DNA from: Candidatus Bathyarchaeota archaeon
GTDB lineage: Archaea; Thermoproteota; Bathyarchaeia; Bathyarchaeales; Bathycorpusculaceae
Direction: 5' to 3'
NCBI GenBank assembly: GCA_030672945.1
Contig: DAOVFL010000052.1
Coordinates: forward strand, 1-6,860
Length of the DNA stretch: 6,860 bases
The notes below the pieces were generated by a model. The model was not told the origin of the DNA, searched no databases, and saw only the letters and a list, made by a program, of their open reading frames with translations. The position numbers and the translations under genes are program-made. Shown here piece by piece: positions 1-5,024 of the stretch; position 1 is the stretch's first letter; every line of letters starts with the position of its first letter.

Positions 1-87
1 CCTTAATTCCCTTTTTCAGCCAACTTTCTCTACTGATTCTTAATTCATAATCTATTCAAGCTTATGTTTCACATGCTAGAAACAAAA

Positions 88-93
88 AGAGGT
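88..93 (+). promoter_or_regulatory. Shine-Dalgarno-like AGAGGT before the ICMT-family gene
   Basis: AGAGGT is 7 nt from an ATG at 101, which opens only a 15-codon frame (101-148), and 12 nt from the ATG at 106 that opens the real gene. The site is therefore better placed for the short overlapping frame than for the gene it must serve. Confidence 0.4.
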
Positions 94-105
94 AAATAAA
101 ATGTC

Positions 106-744
106 ATGCAAGGCAGAGGGAGAAGTGAAGGACTTAGTAGAAAACTGAAAAAAGGAGAACTTACACCTAAAGAGATCATAGAAATACTCGATGAACGAGG
201 GCTTAAGGAAGGCAGAAACTGGAGGTATGTTGCTGGAGGCATCATATGGGCGATTCTATGTTTTCTTCCCGCTGTAGTTAATTTTTCAAATTTAGATGTT
301 TTGAGCTTCTTTATTCAATTGCCCATGATTGAGTTTCCGGCAGTTGCAGTATATTCAGCGATAATTTTAATCGTATGTGGAAGTTGCATGGAAATCTATA
401 CTGGTTATTGGAGAATTAAGAAAGGAGGCACTCGCTCAGAAGATGATACTATCGTGCTCATTAAAAATGGTCCTTACGGAATTATTAGACACCCTGAGTG
501 TGTTATTGGGGGAATCAATCTTAATGCAATTCCTATAGCGATAAGTGGTTATGTGCCTTTCACCATCTTGAGCATAGTAGGCGAAATCGTTTTGATCGCA
601 ACCATTTGCTATGGTGCTTTAGTAGAAGAGAGAGAACTCAGTCTGAAGAAGTGGGGTGCTGAGTATAGGCAGTACATGAAAGAAGTTCCGAGATTTAATT
701 TCATACTTGGAATATGGAGATTGGCTAAAAGAAAAAGGAAATGA
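106..744 (+). CDS. Isoprenylcysteine carboxyl methyltransferase (ICMT)-family integral membrane methyltransferase
   Basis: Encodes 212 residues. The C-terminal half carries the ICMT/PEMT-type signature: GPYGIIRHPE at about 122-131, then EERELSLKKWGAEYRQYMKE from about 174 followed by VPRF. In the family these bind S-adenosylmethionine at the membrane face. Hydrophobic segments lie at about 41-60, 62-95 and 145-172, so it is an inner membrane protein. The first 40 residues are charged and soluble. Archaeal members have unknown substrates; methylation of a lipid or a protein cysteine is only a family-based guess. An in-frame TAA at 97-99 forces the start to ATG 106 or later. The purine-rich AGAGGT at 88-93 is 12 nt from this ATG, which is long. 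The gene is apparently monocistronic, 249 nt from the next one, and ends with TGA and a Lys/Arg-rich tail. Confidence 0.82.
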   Translation: MQGRGRSEGLSRKLKKGELTPKEIIEILDERGLKEGRNWRYVAGGIIWAILCFLPAVVNFSNLDVLSFFIQLPMIEFPAVAVYSAIILIVCGSCMEIYTGYWRIKKGGTRSEDDTIVLIKNGPYGIIRHPECVIGGINLNAIPIAISGYVPFTILSIVGEIVLIATICYGALVEERELSLKKWGAEYRQYMKEVPRFNFILGIWRLAKRKRK

Positions 745-843
745 GCTTTTGGAATGAAGAACTAAAACGATTTTGCCCGTTTAGACATCAATTTTTAACA
801 AACTGTAAATAGGCGTATACACAGTTACCATTATTTTCCTTGG

Positions 844-891
844 CTGGAATATTGTTATAGAAGACTGTTCTATGTACTCCGCTGCAAGGAT
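844..891 (+). repeat. 48-bp direct repeat, copy 1, with internal hairpin
   Basis: Matches 1522-1569 at 43 of 48 positions without gaps. It contains the inverted repeat ATAGAA (857-862) / TTCTAT (868-873) around the loop GACTG. It lies 99 nt after the stop of the ICMT-family gene and 102 nt before the PH-like gene. An ATGC-unit palindrome follows 22 nt downstream at 914. Confidence 0.8.
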
Positions 892-913
892 CCTCGACCA
901 TGACTATCAACAA

Positions 914-922
914 GCATGCATG
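914..922. repeat. ATGC-unit palindromic repeat, run 1 (9 nt)
   Basis: The period-4 run GCATGCATG lies between the 48-bp repeat copy 1 and the PH-like gene. It is not in any called coding region. Confidence 0.75.
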
Positions 923-973
923 ATTTTCAATAGTTACCTAGAGTTCATAAGAAATAAGAACGCTAAATCTCAT

Positions 974-982
974 ATGCATGCA
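974..982. repeat. ATGC-unit palindromic repeat, run 2 (9 nt), next to a ribosome binding site
   Basis: ATGCATGCA begins 20 nt before the ATG of the PH-like gene and touches the purine-rich AAGGG (982-986) that probably serves as its Shine-Dalgarno site. A protein bound here, or a local RNA fold, could affect translation or transcription of that gene; this is inference. Confidence 0.75.
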
Positions 983-993
983 AGGGTAATATC

Positions 994-1482
994 ATGTCTG
1001 AACCTGTGCTTGAAGAGAAAATTCTGAGTCAGGAGAAAGCTGTAGTTAGCCTTATACCGAAGCGGGGTCGTGGAGGCAGGTTTCTCAGAGGTTTCTCATT
1101 GATACTCGGCGGGGCCGTGCTCCGACATTTTCAAACAAGTAGTTTTCTAAAATCTTTCAAGACAGAGGACGCTGAAGCAGGAGACATCAAAGACATAGCC
1201 GATAAGGCATTGAAACTCCGTGAACTAACCCTTACTAACAAGAACTTGGTCATGTTGTACCGGAAAGGCACCTTGAGGAAGAAAGACAAATTGATAGGTT
1301 TTCCTTTGGAATATGCAAAATCAGTCGAGGAGAAGGGACGCATGAGGAAGTTCTTGCAGGTCAGATTTGAGGTGCCAAGTGAGGAAAAAAAGCCAATAAA
1401 CTTTGACCTAAAGATATGGGTAAAGAGACGCGAAGTTTGGCTAAACGAGTTAAGCCGCATTCAACCTGCGCCAATCACCTAG
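994..1482 (+). CDS. Small basic protein with probable PH-like C-terminal domain
   Basis: Encodes 162 residues and is not recognised as a named family. A Lys/Arg/Gly-rich stretch at 23-33 precedes a short hydrophobic patch at about 34-44 (FSLILGGAVLR). An acidic linker follows at about 57-72. From about 75 to the end the pattern of short strands (LTLTNKNLVMLYR, then KLIGFPLEYAKSVEE, LQVRFEV, NFDLKIWV) closed by an amphipathic helix (KRREVWLNELSRI) resembles a PH/GRAM-like fold, as in bacterial-type PH domains. That is a fold-level impression, not a motif match. Such domains bind membranes or other proteins, and the hydrophobic patch fits peripheral membrane contact. The start at ATG 994 is supported by AAGGG at 982-986. 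The gene stands alone, bracketed by the two 48-bp repeats. It ends with TAG. Confidence 0.72.
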   Translation: MSEPVLEEKILSQEKAVVSLIPKRGRGGRFLRGFSLILGGAVLRHFQTSSFLKSFKTEDAEAGDIKDIADKALKLRELTLTNKNLVMLYRKGTLRKKDKLIGFPLEYAKSVEEKGRMRKFLQVRFEVPSEEKKPINFDLKIWVKRREVWLNELSRIQPAPIT

Positions 1483-1521
1483 GGGTTTCTATTCTCTGTC
1501 AGAATCTGTGTGTATGCCGCA

Positions 1522-1569
1522 CTGGAATATTGTTATAGAAGTTTATTCTATGTACTACGCTGCAAAGAT
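1522..1569 (+). repeat. 48-bp direct repeat, copy 2, with internal hairpin
   Basis: Second copy of the element at 844-891, starting 39 nt after the stop of the PH-like gene. The stem ATAGAA (1535-1540) / TTCTAT (1546-1551) is unchanged, but the loop is GTTTA instead of GACTG. Three of the five mismatches fall in the loop. Its last two bases are the start of an ATGC-unit palindrome. Confidence 0.8.
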
Positions 1570-1577
1570 GCATGCAT
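1568..1577. repeat. ATGC-unit palindromic repeat, run 3 (10 nt)
   Basis: ATGCATGCAT directly continues the second 48-bp repeat, overlapping its last two bases. It is preceded by CGCTGC, a string that also stands just before the 3579 run and inside copy 1 of the 48-bp repeat (880-885). Confidence 0.75.
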
Positions 1578-1654
1578 ACAAAGGTATCAAAACGTACCAT
1601 AAAAGTAGGAAAAGGTAGACTGGCGTAGCTTTGTTAGGGGATATGTGCACACGT

Positions 1655-2013
1655 CTATTTCTGGTCTTCGAGCTCCATTTTGCGGGCTCGTGTTTTAATC
1701 CATTCTGTCACCCTTTCTTCTGTCATCCTCTGGGCTTCCTGTTGTTCTTCTAGTTTCTCTTCCACGAGTGCTAACAGTTTGTATTCGGAATCCGAGTCAA
1801 CTATACCATTGTCCATAAAAATCTTTTCTTCTTCTAACTCTCATTCCCGCAGTTTTTCTTCTTGCAGAGACAGTTCGCTCTTCGAGTATTTCTGATTGAT
1901 CATTTTTCTATTTTCAGGGATTTTTCTGGGCCTTTCTTGTAGATGTCTATCTCTCCTTCGAAAAGATCTAGAATCGCACGGACTTCTTGTGGAGAATACA
2001 TATCATGGTCCAT
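1655..2013 (-). pseudogene. Broken gene for a charged, probably coiled-coil protein
   Basis: Read on the minus strand, ATG at 2013 opens 37 codons (begins MDHDMYSPQEV, a plausible short helix) and stops at TGA 1902-1900. This TGA overlaps an ATG at 1903 (ATGA). The second frame gives 20 residues ending SLQEEKLRE, then an in-frame TGA at 1843-1841, then 61 more codons to TAG at 1657-1655. The residues after the TGA (ELEEEKIF; later EEKLEEQQEAQRMTEERV) continue the same Glu/Lys/Gln heptad-like character, so both halves look like one former protein. Either it is a decaying gene with one frame shift and one nonsense change, or a set of tiny coupled genes; a restart at ATG 1816 would give 53 residues. 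An assembly error is also possible. An in-frame ATG at 2043 could extend the N-terminus. No family is recognised. Confidence 0.5.
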
Positions 2014-2015
2014 TA

Positions 2016-2025
2016 CATGCATGCA
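2016..2025. repeat. ATGC-unit palindromic repeat, run 4 (10 nt), in a divergent gap
   Basis: CATGCATGCA lies 3 nt upstream of the minus-strand ATG at 2013 and between that broken gene and the divergent transporter gene. This placement resembles an operator or promoter-proximal site, but no paired promoter elements are clear. Confidence 0.72.
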
Positions 2026-2131
2026 GAGACTCTGACTTCGCATGAATGTGTCTGTTCACTTTTGAGGGAAGGTTGGGGGTTCTGGTGTCATGTTAAAACT
2101 AAGCCTTATATCGACGGGTATTCATTGTTCG

Positions 2132-2138
2132 GGAGTGG
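2132..2138 (+). promoter_or_regulatory. Shine-Dalgarno GGAGTGG that decides the transporter start
   Basis: GGAGTGG lies 5 nt before ATG 2144. It favours this start over the ATG at 2090, which has only GGTG at 2 nt or a G-run at about 10 nt. Confidence 0.5.
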
Positions 2139-2143
2139 AATTT

Positions 2144-3388
2144 ATGGGGCTAGTGGACGTTCTTAGGCGAGAGTTCTCTTTCATTACAGGAAATTATCGA
2201 ATTCTTGTAGTGAGCTGGATAATAATGGACTTAGCCTTTGAAATGCCTGCCCCAAACTTTCAGTATTACGTTGAAGCTCTAGACGGAACCGACATGGCTC
2301 TAGGACTCATAGGTCTTGCCAACTTCCTCGCAATGGCAGCAGTAGCCTTTCCCGGTGGCTACCTTACAGACAAATATGGAAGACGTTGGCTGATAACGAC
2401 CATGACGTTTGGAATGGCTCTGTCATGGCTGTTTTTTGCGCTTGCACCTACATGGCATTTCATTCTGTTAGGGTCAATCGTGAGCAGTCTTTGCCTGATT
2501 TATCAACCCGCATTGTTCGCTATGGTCCAGGATTCACTTCCACCAGAGCGTAGAGGCATGGGCTCTTCAATCATACAGCTCATCCACGGCACCTTCAATA
2601 CTCCTGGCCCCATAATTGCTGGATTTTTGTTACTGCAGTTCGGGCTGGTTACAAGCATGAGAATCATCTACTTAATTATGACCGCTCTGTTTCTCACCGC
2701 AGCAGTGTGGCGGCTCAGATTAAAGGAAACCATTACGAGCGGAGAGCCGATTCGCTTCAGGTATTTTATCTCTTCGTACCCTAAGGCCATCAAAGAAAGC
2801 TTCAAGGTCTGGAAAGTCGTGCCGCGGTCAATGTTTTGGCTGTTTGTTATTCAGAGCCTCGTAATGTGCGGTATGTCACTTATTCACGTGATCAATGCAC
2901 TGTACGCTAGAGATGTGCTTCTAATACCCCAGGAACAATGGTGGCTTGTCTTCATCCCGCTCTTGCTGACCATAGTTGTAGCTTCTATCCCAATTGGCAA
3001 AATGGTTGACAGAATTGGAAGAAAAATTCCATTAACTATTGGCCTCTTCATCTTTGGTGCGGCTACATGGATTTTTGTGACTGGCAACTTCTTAAGAGTC
3101 ATGATTTCGATGTGTCTATTTGCAATCGGTCAATTGATGGTAATGTCTTCGGTGATGGCGCTTGCAACAGATCTTGTACCTCCAGAGAATAGGGGCAAGG
3201 TAGTTGGATTCAGAAATTTCGTCGGTTACATTGTGATGGGTTTCGGTATGCTGCTGGGTAACTATCTCTATGTTAGCTCAATTCCTCAACTGCCCTTTTA
3301 CGTAACACTTGGATTGATCGCAATAGCATTCCCCATAGTTCTGTTTCTTATACATGAACCTGAGAAACGAGTGGACGAGCACAAATAG
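2144..3388 (+). CDS. Major facilitator superfamily (MFS) transporter
   Basis: A membrane carrier of 414 residues if begun at ATG 2144, the normal length for a 12-helix MFS protein. The MFS motif A loop appears twice: GGYLTDKYGRRW at about 71-82 between helices 2 and 3, and GKMVDRIGRK at about 285-294 in the second half. The related LPPERRGMG (132-140) and VPPENRGKVVG (345-355) are cytoplasmic-loop motifs common in this superfamily. Hydrophobic helices fill the rest, with a charged central loop at about 190-230 separating two six-helix halves. The substrate cannot be told; a drug or metabolite exporter, or a sugar-type carrier, are all open. A longer start at ATG 2090 would add 18 residues not typical of the family. 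The gene stands alone, divergent to a broken gene and convergent with the zinc-ribbon membrane gene. Confidence 0.92.
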   Translation: MGLVDVLRREFSFITGNYRILVVSWIIMDLAFEMPAPNFQYYVEALDGTDMALGLIGLANFLAMAAVAFPGGYLTDKYGRRWLITTMTFGMALSWLFFALAPTWHFILLGSIVSSLCLIYQPALFAMVQDSLPPERRGMGSSIIQLIHGTFNTPGPIIAGFLLLQFGLVTSMRIIYLIMTALFLTAAVWRLRLKETITSGEPIRFRYFISSYPKAIKESFKVWKVVPRSMFWLFVIQSLVMCGMSLIHVINALYARDVLLIPQEQWWLVFIPLLLTIVVASIPIGKMVDRIGRKIPLTIGLFIFGAATWIFVTGNFLRVMISMCLFAIGQLMVMSSVMALATDLVPPENRGKVVGFRNFVGYIVMGFGMLLGNYLYVSSIPQLPFYVTLGLIAIAFPIVLFLIHEPEKRVDEHK

Positions 3389-3439
3389 TGCATACGTTAA
3401 CCGCCACGGGATAGAATATGACGTTCTGCAAAAACCTTG

Positions 3440-3454
3440 ATGTGCGCGTGTGTG
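3440..3454. other. 15-nt alternating purine-pyrimidine tract (possible Z-DNA)
   Basis: This tract begins with ATGTGCGCG and continues as GT steps. It is perfectly alternating, G+C-rich in the centre, and lies in the gap between two convergent genes. Such tracts can flip to left-handed DNA under negative supercoiling; whether it does here is inference. Confidence 0.45.
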
Positions 3455-3492
3455 ACGGTTTCTACGTAGCGTGACATTGTGACTTTGTCTTA

Positions 3493-3500
3493 ATGCATGC
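3493..3500. repeat. ATGC-unit palindromic repeat, run 5 (8 nt)
   Basis: ATGCATGC stands 105 nt after the stop of the MFS gene, in the convergent gap. Confidence 0.7.
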
Positions 3501-3578
3501 CAGATTCAAGGCATAAAGATGCTCTTTTGCTTCTTTCTCTGTGTAACGATTCCACTTAAGATGGTGGGTCAAAGTCGC

Positions 3579-3593
3579 TGCATGCATGCATGC
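3579..3593. repeat. ATGC-unit palindromic repeat, run 6 (15 nt, the longest)
   Basis: TGCATGCATGCATGC is followed by GCGC, giving 19 nt of unbroken purine-pyrimidine alternation (3579-3597). CGC on the left and GCG on the right extend the palindrome apart from one unpaired T, so it could form a cruciform or RNA hairpin. It lies 23 nt past the stop of the minus-strand zinc-ribbon gene, where it could act at the 3' end of that transcript. Confidence 0.8.
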
Positions 3594-3616
3594 GCGCTGG
3601 TTTTTCTAAATGAAGT

Positions 3617-4075
3617 TTATTTTTCTGTTGTTACTATTTTTGGGCGTATGAATTTAGCGCACTTGGAGCATTTGTGTCGGGAAAGTGTTCGAACCTTGGG
3701 ATAGCCTATGGATTTCAAATGCGTTTTGGACATCTCCTCTCGCCACTGATTTTTACAGTAGGGGCATTCAAGCAGTACGGTTGCTTCTTCAGTCACAGCG
3801 ACTCTTTCTCTTCTGGCTACCAAGATTGCAGAACCAGCGACGAGTAACACAGCACCCAAAATTGTGTAGTGTACAAGTTTTAATCCGATCCCTAAAGCTA
3901 TGTCAGGATATTCCGCCCAAAGGCTCGTGCTTAAAGCTGAGAGGGGATATGGGTCTGTAAATACTCCAGTGTCCCACCATTTCCAGGCTAGGACAAGTAA
4001 TATTATTCCTCCTATAATACAGAGTAAAAGACCTAAGGCGTAGCCAGTCTTTTTCTTTAGAATGGTCAATCCCAT
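3617..4075 (-). CDS. Two-helix membrane protein with C-terminal zinc ribbon
   Basis: Encodes 152 residues. Helix 1 lies at about 11-31 (GYALGLLLCIIGGIILLVLA) and helix 2 at about 67-87. Between them is an aromatic-rich loop (WKWWDTG, DPYP, SLWAEYPD). The tail after about 88 is charged and carries two cysteine pairs, CPYC at 104-107 and CSKC at 136-139. These form a treble-clef or rubredoxin-like zinc ribbon of the kind frequent in small archaeal proteins. With both ends likely cytoplasmic, the zinc ribbon would face the cytosol and could bind a protein or nucleic acid partner. I do not recognise a named family. The ATG at 4075 has only weak purine support (GTGATGAA upstream). It lies 74 nt downstream of the basic protein gene on the same strand and may be co-transcribed, although a palindromic repeat sits between them. 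Stop is TAA. Confidence 0.75.
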   Translation of the reverse strand: MGLTILKKKTGYALGLLLCIIGGIILLVLAWKWWDTGVFTDPYPLSALSTSLWAEYPDIALGIGLKLVHYTILGAVLLVAGSAILVARRERVAVTEEATVLLECPYCKNQWREEMSKTHLKSIGYPKVRTLSRHKCSKCAKFIRPKIVTTEK

Positions 4076-4132
4076 ATGGCATTCATCACATTTCTGTTAG
4101 AGTAATTCGCTTATCTAATTTGCTGCGGAATG

Positions 4133-4144
4133 GCATGCATGCAT
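4133..4144. repeat. ATGC-unit palindromic repeat, run 7 (12 nt)
   Basis: GCATGCATGCAT is flanked by AATG on the left and T on the right, so AATG and CATT close a longer palindrome with one bulged G. It ends 5 nt past the stop codon (4150-4152) of the minus-strand basic protein gene and precedes the zinc-ribbon gene, so an RNA copy would form a hairpin at the end of the first reading frame. Confidence 0.8.
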
Positions 4145-4149
4145 TACTG

Positions 4150-4758
4150 CTACATGAGACGCGATTTTCCAATTATGATGAAGATTGTTTTACCCTTGCT
4201 TCGGGAAAGATGCCTTGCCCTTGCTAGCACTCTATTTGTGATGTCTAGAAGATCCTCTAGGCTGTTTGTGGAAGTTTTTCTTTCTATCTTTGATGCCAAT
4301 TCGGTTTTGAGTAGGTGCTCGGTCAGGATGGATGTTCCACAAATTTCTCCATTTCTAATCAGCATTTGCACTATTATGTCTTCGATTTCACTGCGGTTTC
4401 TAAGCTGTCTCCATGTGGGTTCAACTTGGCTTAGTCGTTTGCGATTTTTCTTTAGGCGTTGAGATTCCTCGGTTTCTGTTACAAGCCTAACTCTTTCATT
4501 CCATTTTTTTATCCAAATTCCTGACCAGATGTTCAGGAATTCTTTGAGTTCTTCCGGTTTTTCGTGAAGGTATCTGCGTATTCTTTCTGTAAATTGAGGC
4601 TGAGTTATTTCTTGACTCGTGAGCTTCCAGTGAAAAATCAGATAATTCATGAAGTCTTGACTGGCTATGCTTAGAACTCTCTTGTCTGACCCTTGTAGGT
4701 CGAGGTGCAGATTTCTGTTTCTTAAACTCTCTAGTAGGAGCAGTTGGATAAGGTTCAT
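4150..4758 (-). CDS. Hypothetical basic, helix-rich protein
   Basis: Encodes 202 residues, rich in Lys, Arg, Glu and Leu, with no membrane segment or cysteine motif; I do not recognise it. The N-terminal third is mainly helical (NLIQLLLLESLRNRN, then FMNYLIFHWKLTSQEI). The middle (about 65-118) is strongly basic with helix-forming repeats (ERIRRYLHEKPEELKEFL; RLKKNRKRL). The C-terminal part (about 122-180) starts SEIEDIIVQMLIRNGEICGTSIL, which could be a winged-helix-like DNA-binding unit; this is a guess from the helix pattern. The tail is Arg/Ser/Lys-rich. The charge pattern fits a nucleic-acid-binding protein. ATG 4758 lacks a good Shine-Dalgarno site, and a TATA-like TAATATAC lies about 35 nt upstream, so it may be leaderless. 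Stop is TAG. Confidence 0.62.
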   Translation of the reverse strand: MNLIQLLLLESLRNRNLHLDLQGSDKRVLSIASQDFMNYLIFHWKLTSQEITQPQFTERIRRYLHEKPEELKEFLNIWSGIWIKKWNERVRLVTETEESQRLKKNRKRLSQVEPTWRQLRNRSEIEDIIVQMLIRNGEICGTSILTEHLLKTELASKIERKTSTNSLEDLLDITNRVLARARHLSRSKGKTIFIIIGKSRLM

Positions 4759-4787
4759 TTCAGTTCTCTATGAAACCTGATGTTGTT

Positions 4788-4797
4788 AGTATATTAC
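4788..4797 (-). promoter_or_regulatory. Possible archaeal TATA box for the basic protein gene
   Basis: On the minus strand the sequence reads GTAATATACT, preceded by purine-rich CGAA as in a BRE. It is centred about 35 nt upstream of ATG 4758. With the usual 25-nt spacing to the transcript start, this would give a leader of 10 nt or less. A second AT-rich string (GATATATGCC, about 4816-4825) is an alternative. Confidence 0.3.
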
Positions 4798-4901
4798 TTC
4801 GTTATTTCAGTTTGTGGCATATATCAGCTTAGAAAGTAGGATTTGTGGTTTTTGCTAACAAGGGTTTAAGGCGGTTAGAATAAAAACAGAAGAGGTTTTT
4901 G

Positions 4902-4910
4902 TGCATGCAT
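4902..4910. repeat. ATGC-unit palindromic repeat, run 8 (9 nt)
   Basis: TGCATGCAT is in the gap between nadC and the basic protein gene, with an AGAGG string just to its left (4890-4894). Confidence 0.72.
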
Positions 4911-4951
4911 CCAATCTACGAACAAGAATGTACAGAAGAACACTGAGCTCA

Positions 4952-5005
4952 GAAAAAGAGAGACAAGAAAAACTCATTTTCGATCTAATCCATGCATGTC
5001 TCTCT
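4952..5005 (-). terminator. Hairpin plus T-tract terminator of the glycosyltransferase-nadC operon
   Basis: On the minus strand AGAGAGACA (5005-4997) pairs with TGTCTCTCT (4965-4957), a perfect 9-bp stem. It is followed directly by TTTTCT. Inside the 31-nt loop a second 5-bp stem is possible (GAAAA 4981-4977 with TTTTC 4971-4967). The structure begins 19 nt after the nadC stop. T-rich tracts are the main archaeal terminator signal, so the TTTTTC runs count more than the hairpin. The ATGC-unit run at 4991-4998 overlaps the edge of the stem. Confidence 0.55.
4991..4998. repeat. ATGC-unit palindromic repeat, run 9 (8 nt), inside the nadC terminator
   Basis: CATGCATG lies 26 nt past the nadC stop; its last two bases belong to the 9-bp terminator stem. 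Confidence 0.7.
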
Positions 5006-5024
5006 ATTCCAAAAATTTTGAAAT

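Noticed and set aside
1131..1460. Minus-strand open frame opposite the PH-like gene
   Set aside because: Its Ser/Phe-rich product is typical of a complement frame; the plus strand has a Shine-Dalgarno site and a plausible fold.
844..1569. Composite transposon or integrated element bounded by the direct repeats
   Set aside because: There is no transposase, no terminal inverted repeats and no target duplication; the repeats may simply be dispersed intergenic elements.
1841..1843. In-frame TGA read as selenocysteine
   Set aside because: No SECIS-like structure is evident, the frame has a second break nearby, and TGA ends the methyltransferase gene normally in this window.
1680..1895. Plus-strand open frame, Ser-rich, 71 codons
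   Set aside because: It is the complement of the Glu/Lys-rich minus-strand fragments, which explain the Ser/Phe-rich translation.
3411..3430. Possible third, degenerate copy of the 48-bp repeat (ATAGAA, spacer, TTCTGCAA)
   Set aside because: Only about 14 positions match after a deletion, which is too little to call.
4076..4090. C/D box sRNA suggested by GTGATGA on the minus strand
   Set aside because: No convincing D box or guide-length spacing was found; the bases are simply the region before the zinc-ribbon start.
914..4998. CRISPR array formed by the ATGC runs
   Set aside because: Units are too short, spacing is irregular (about 60 to 1470 nt), and genes lie between them.
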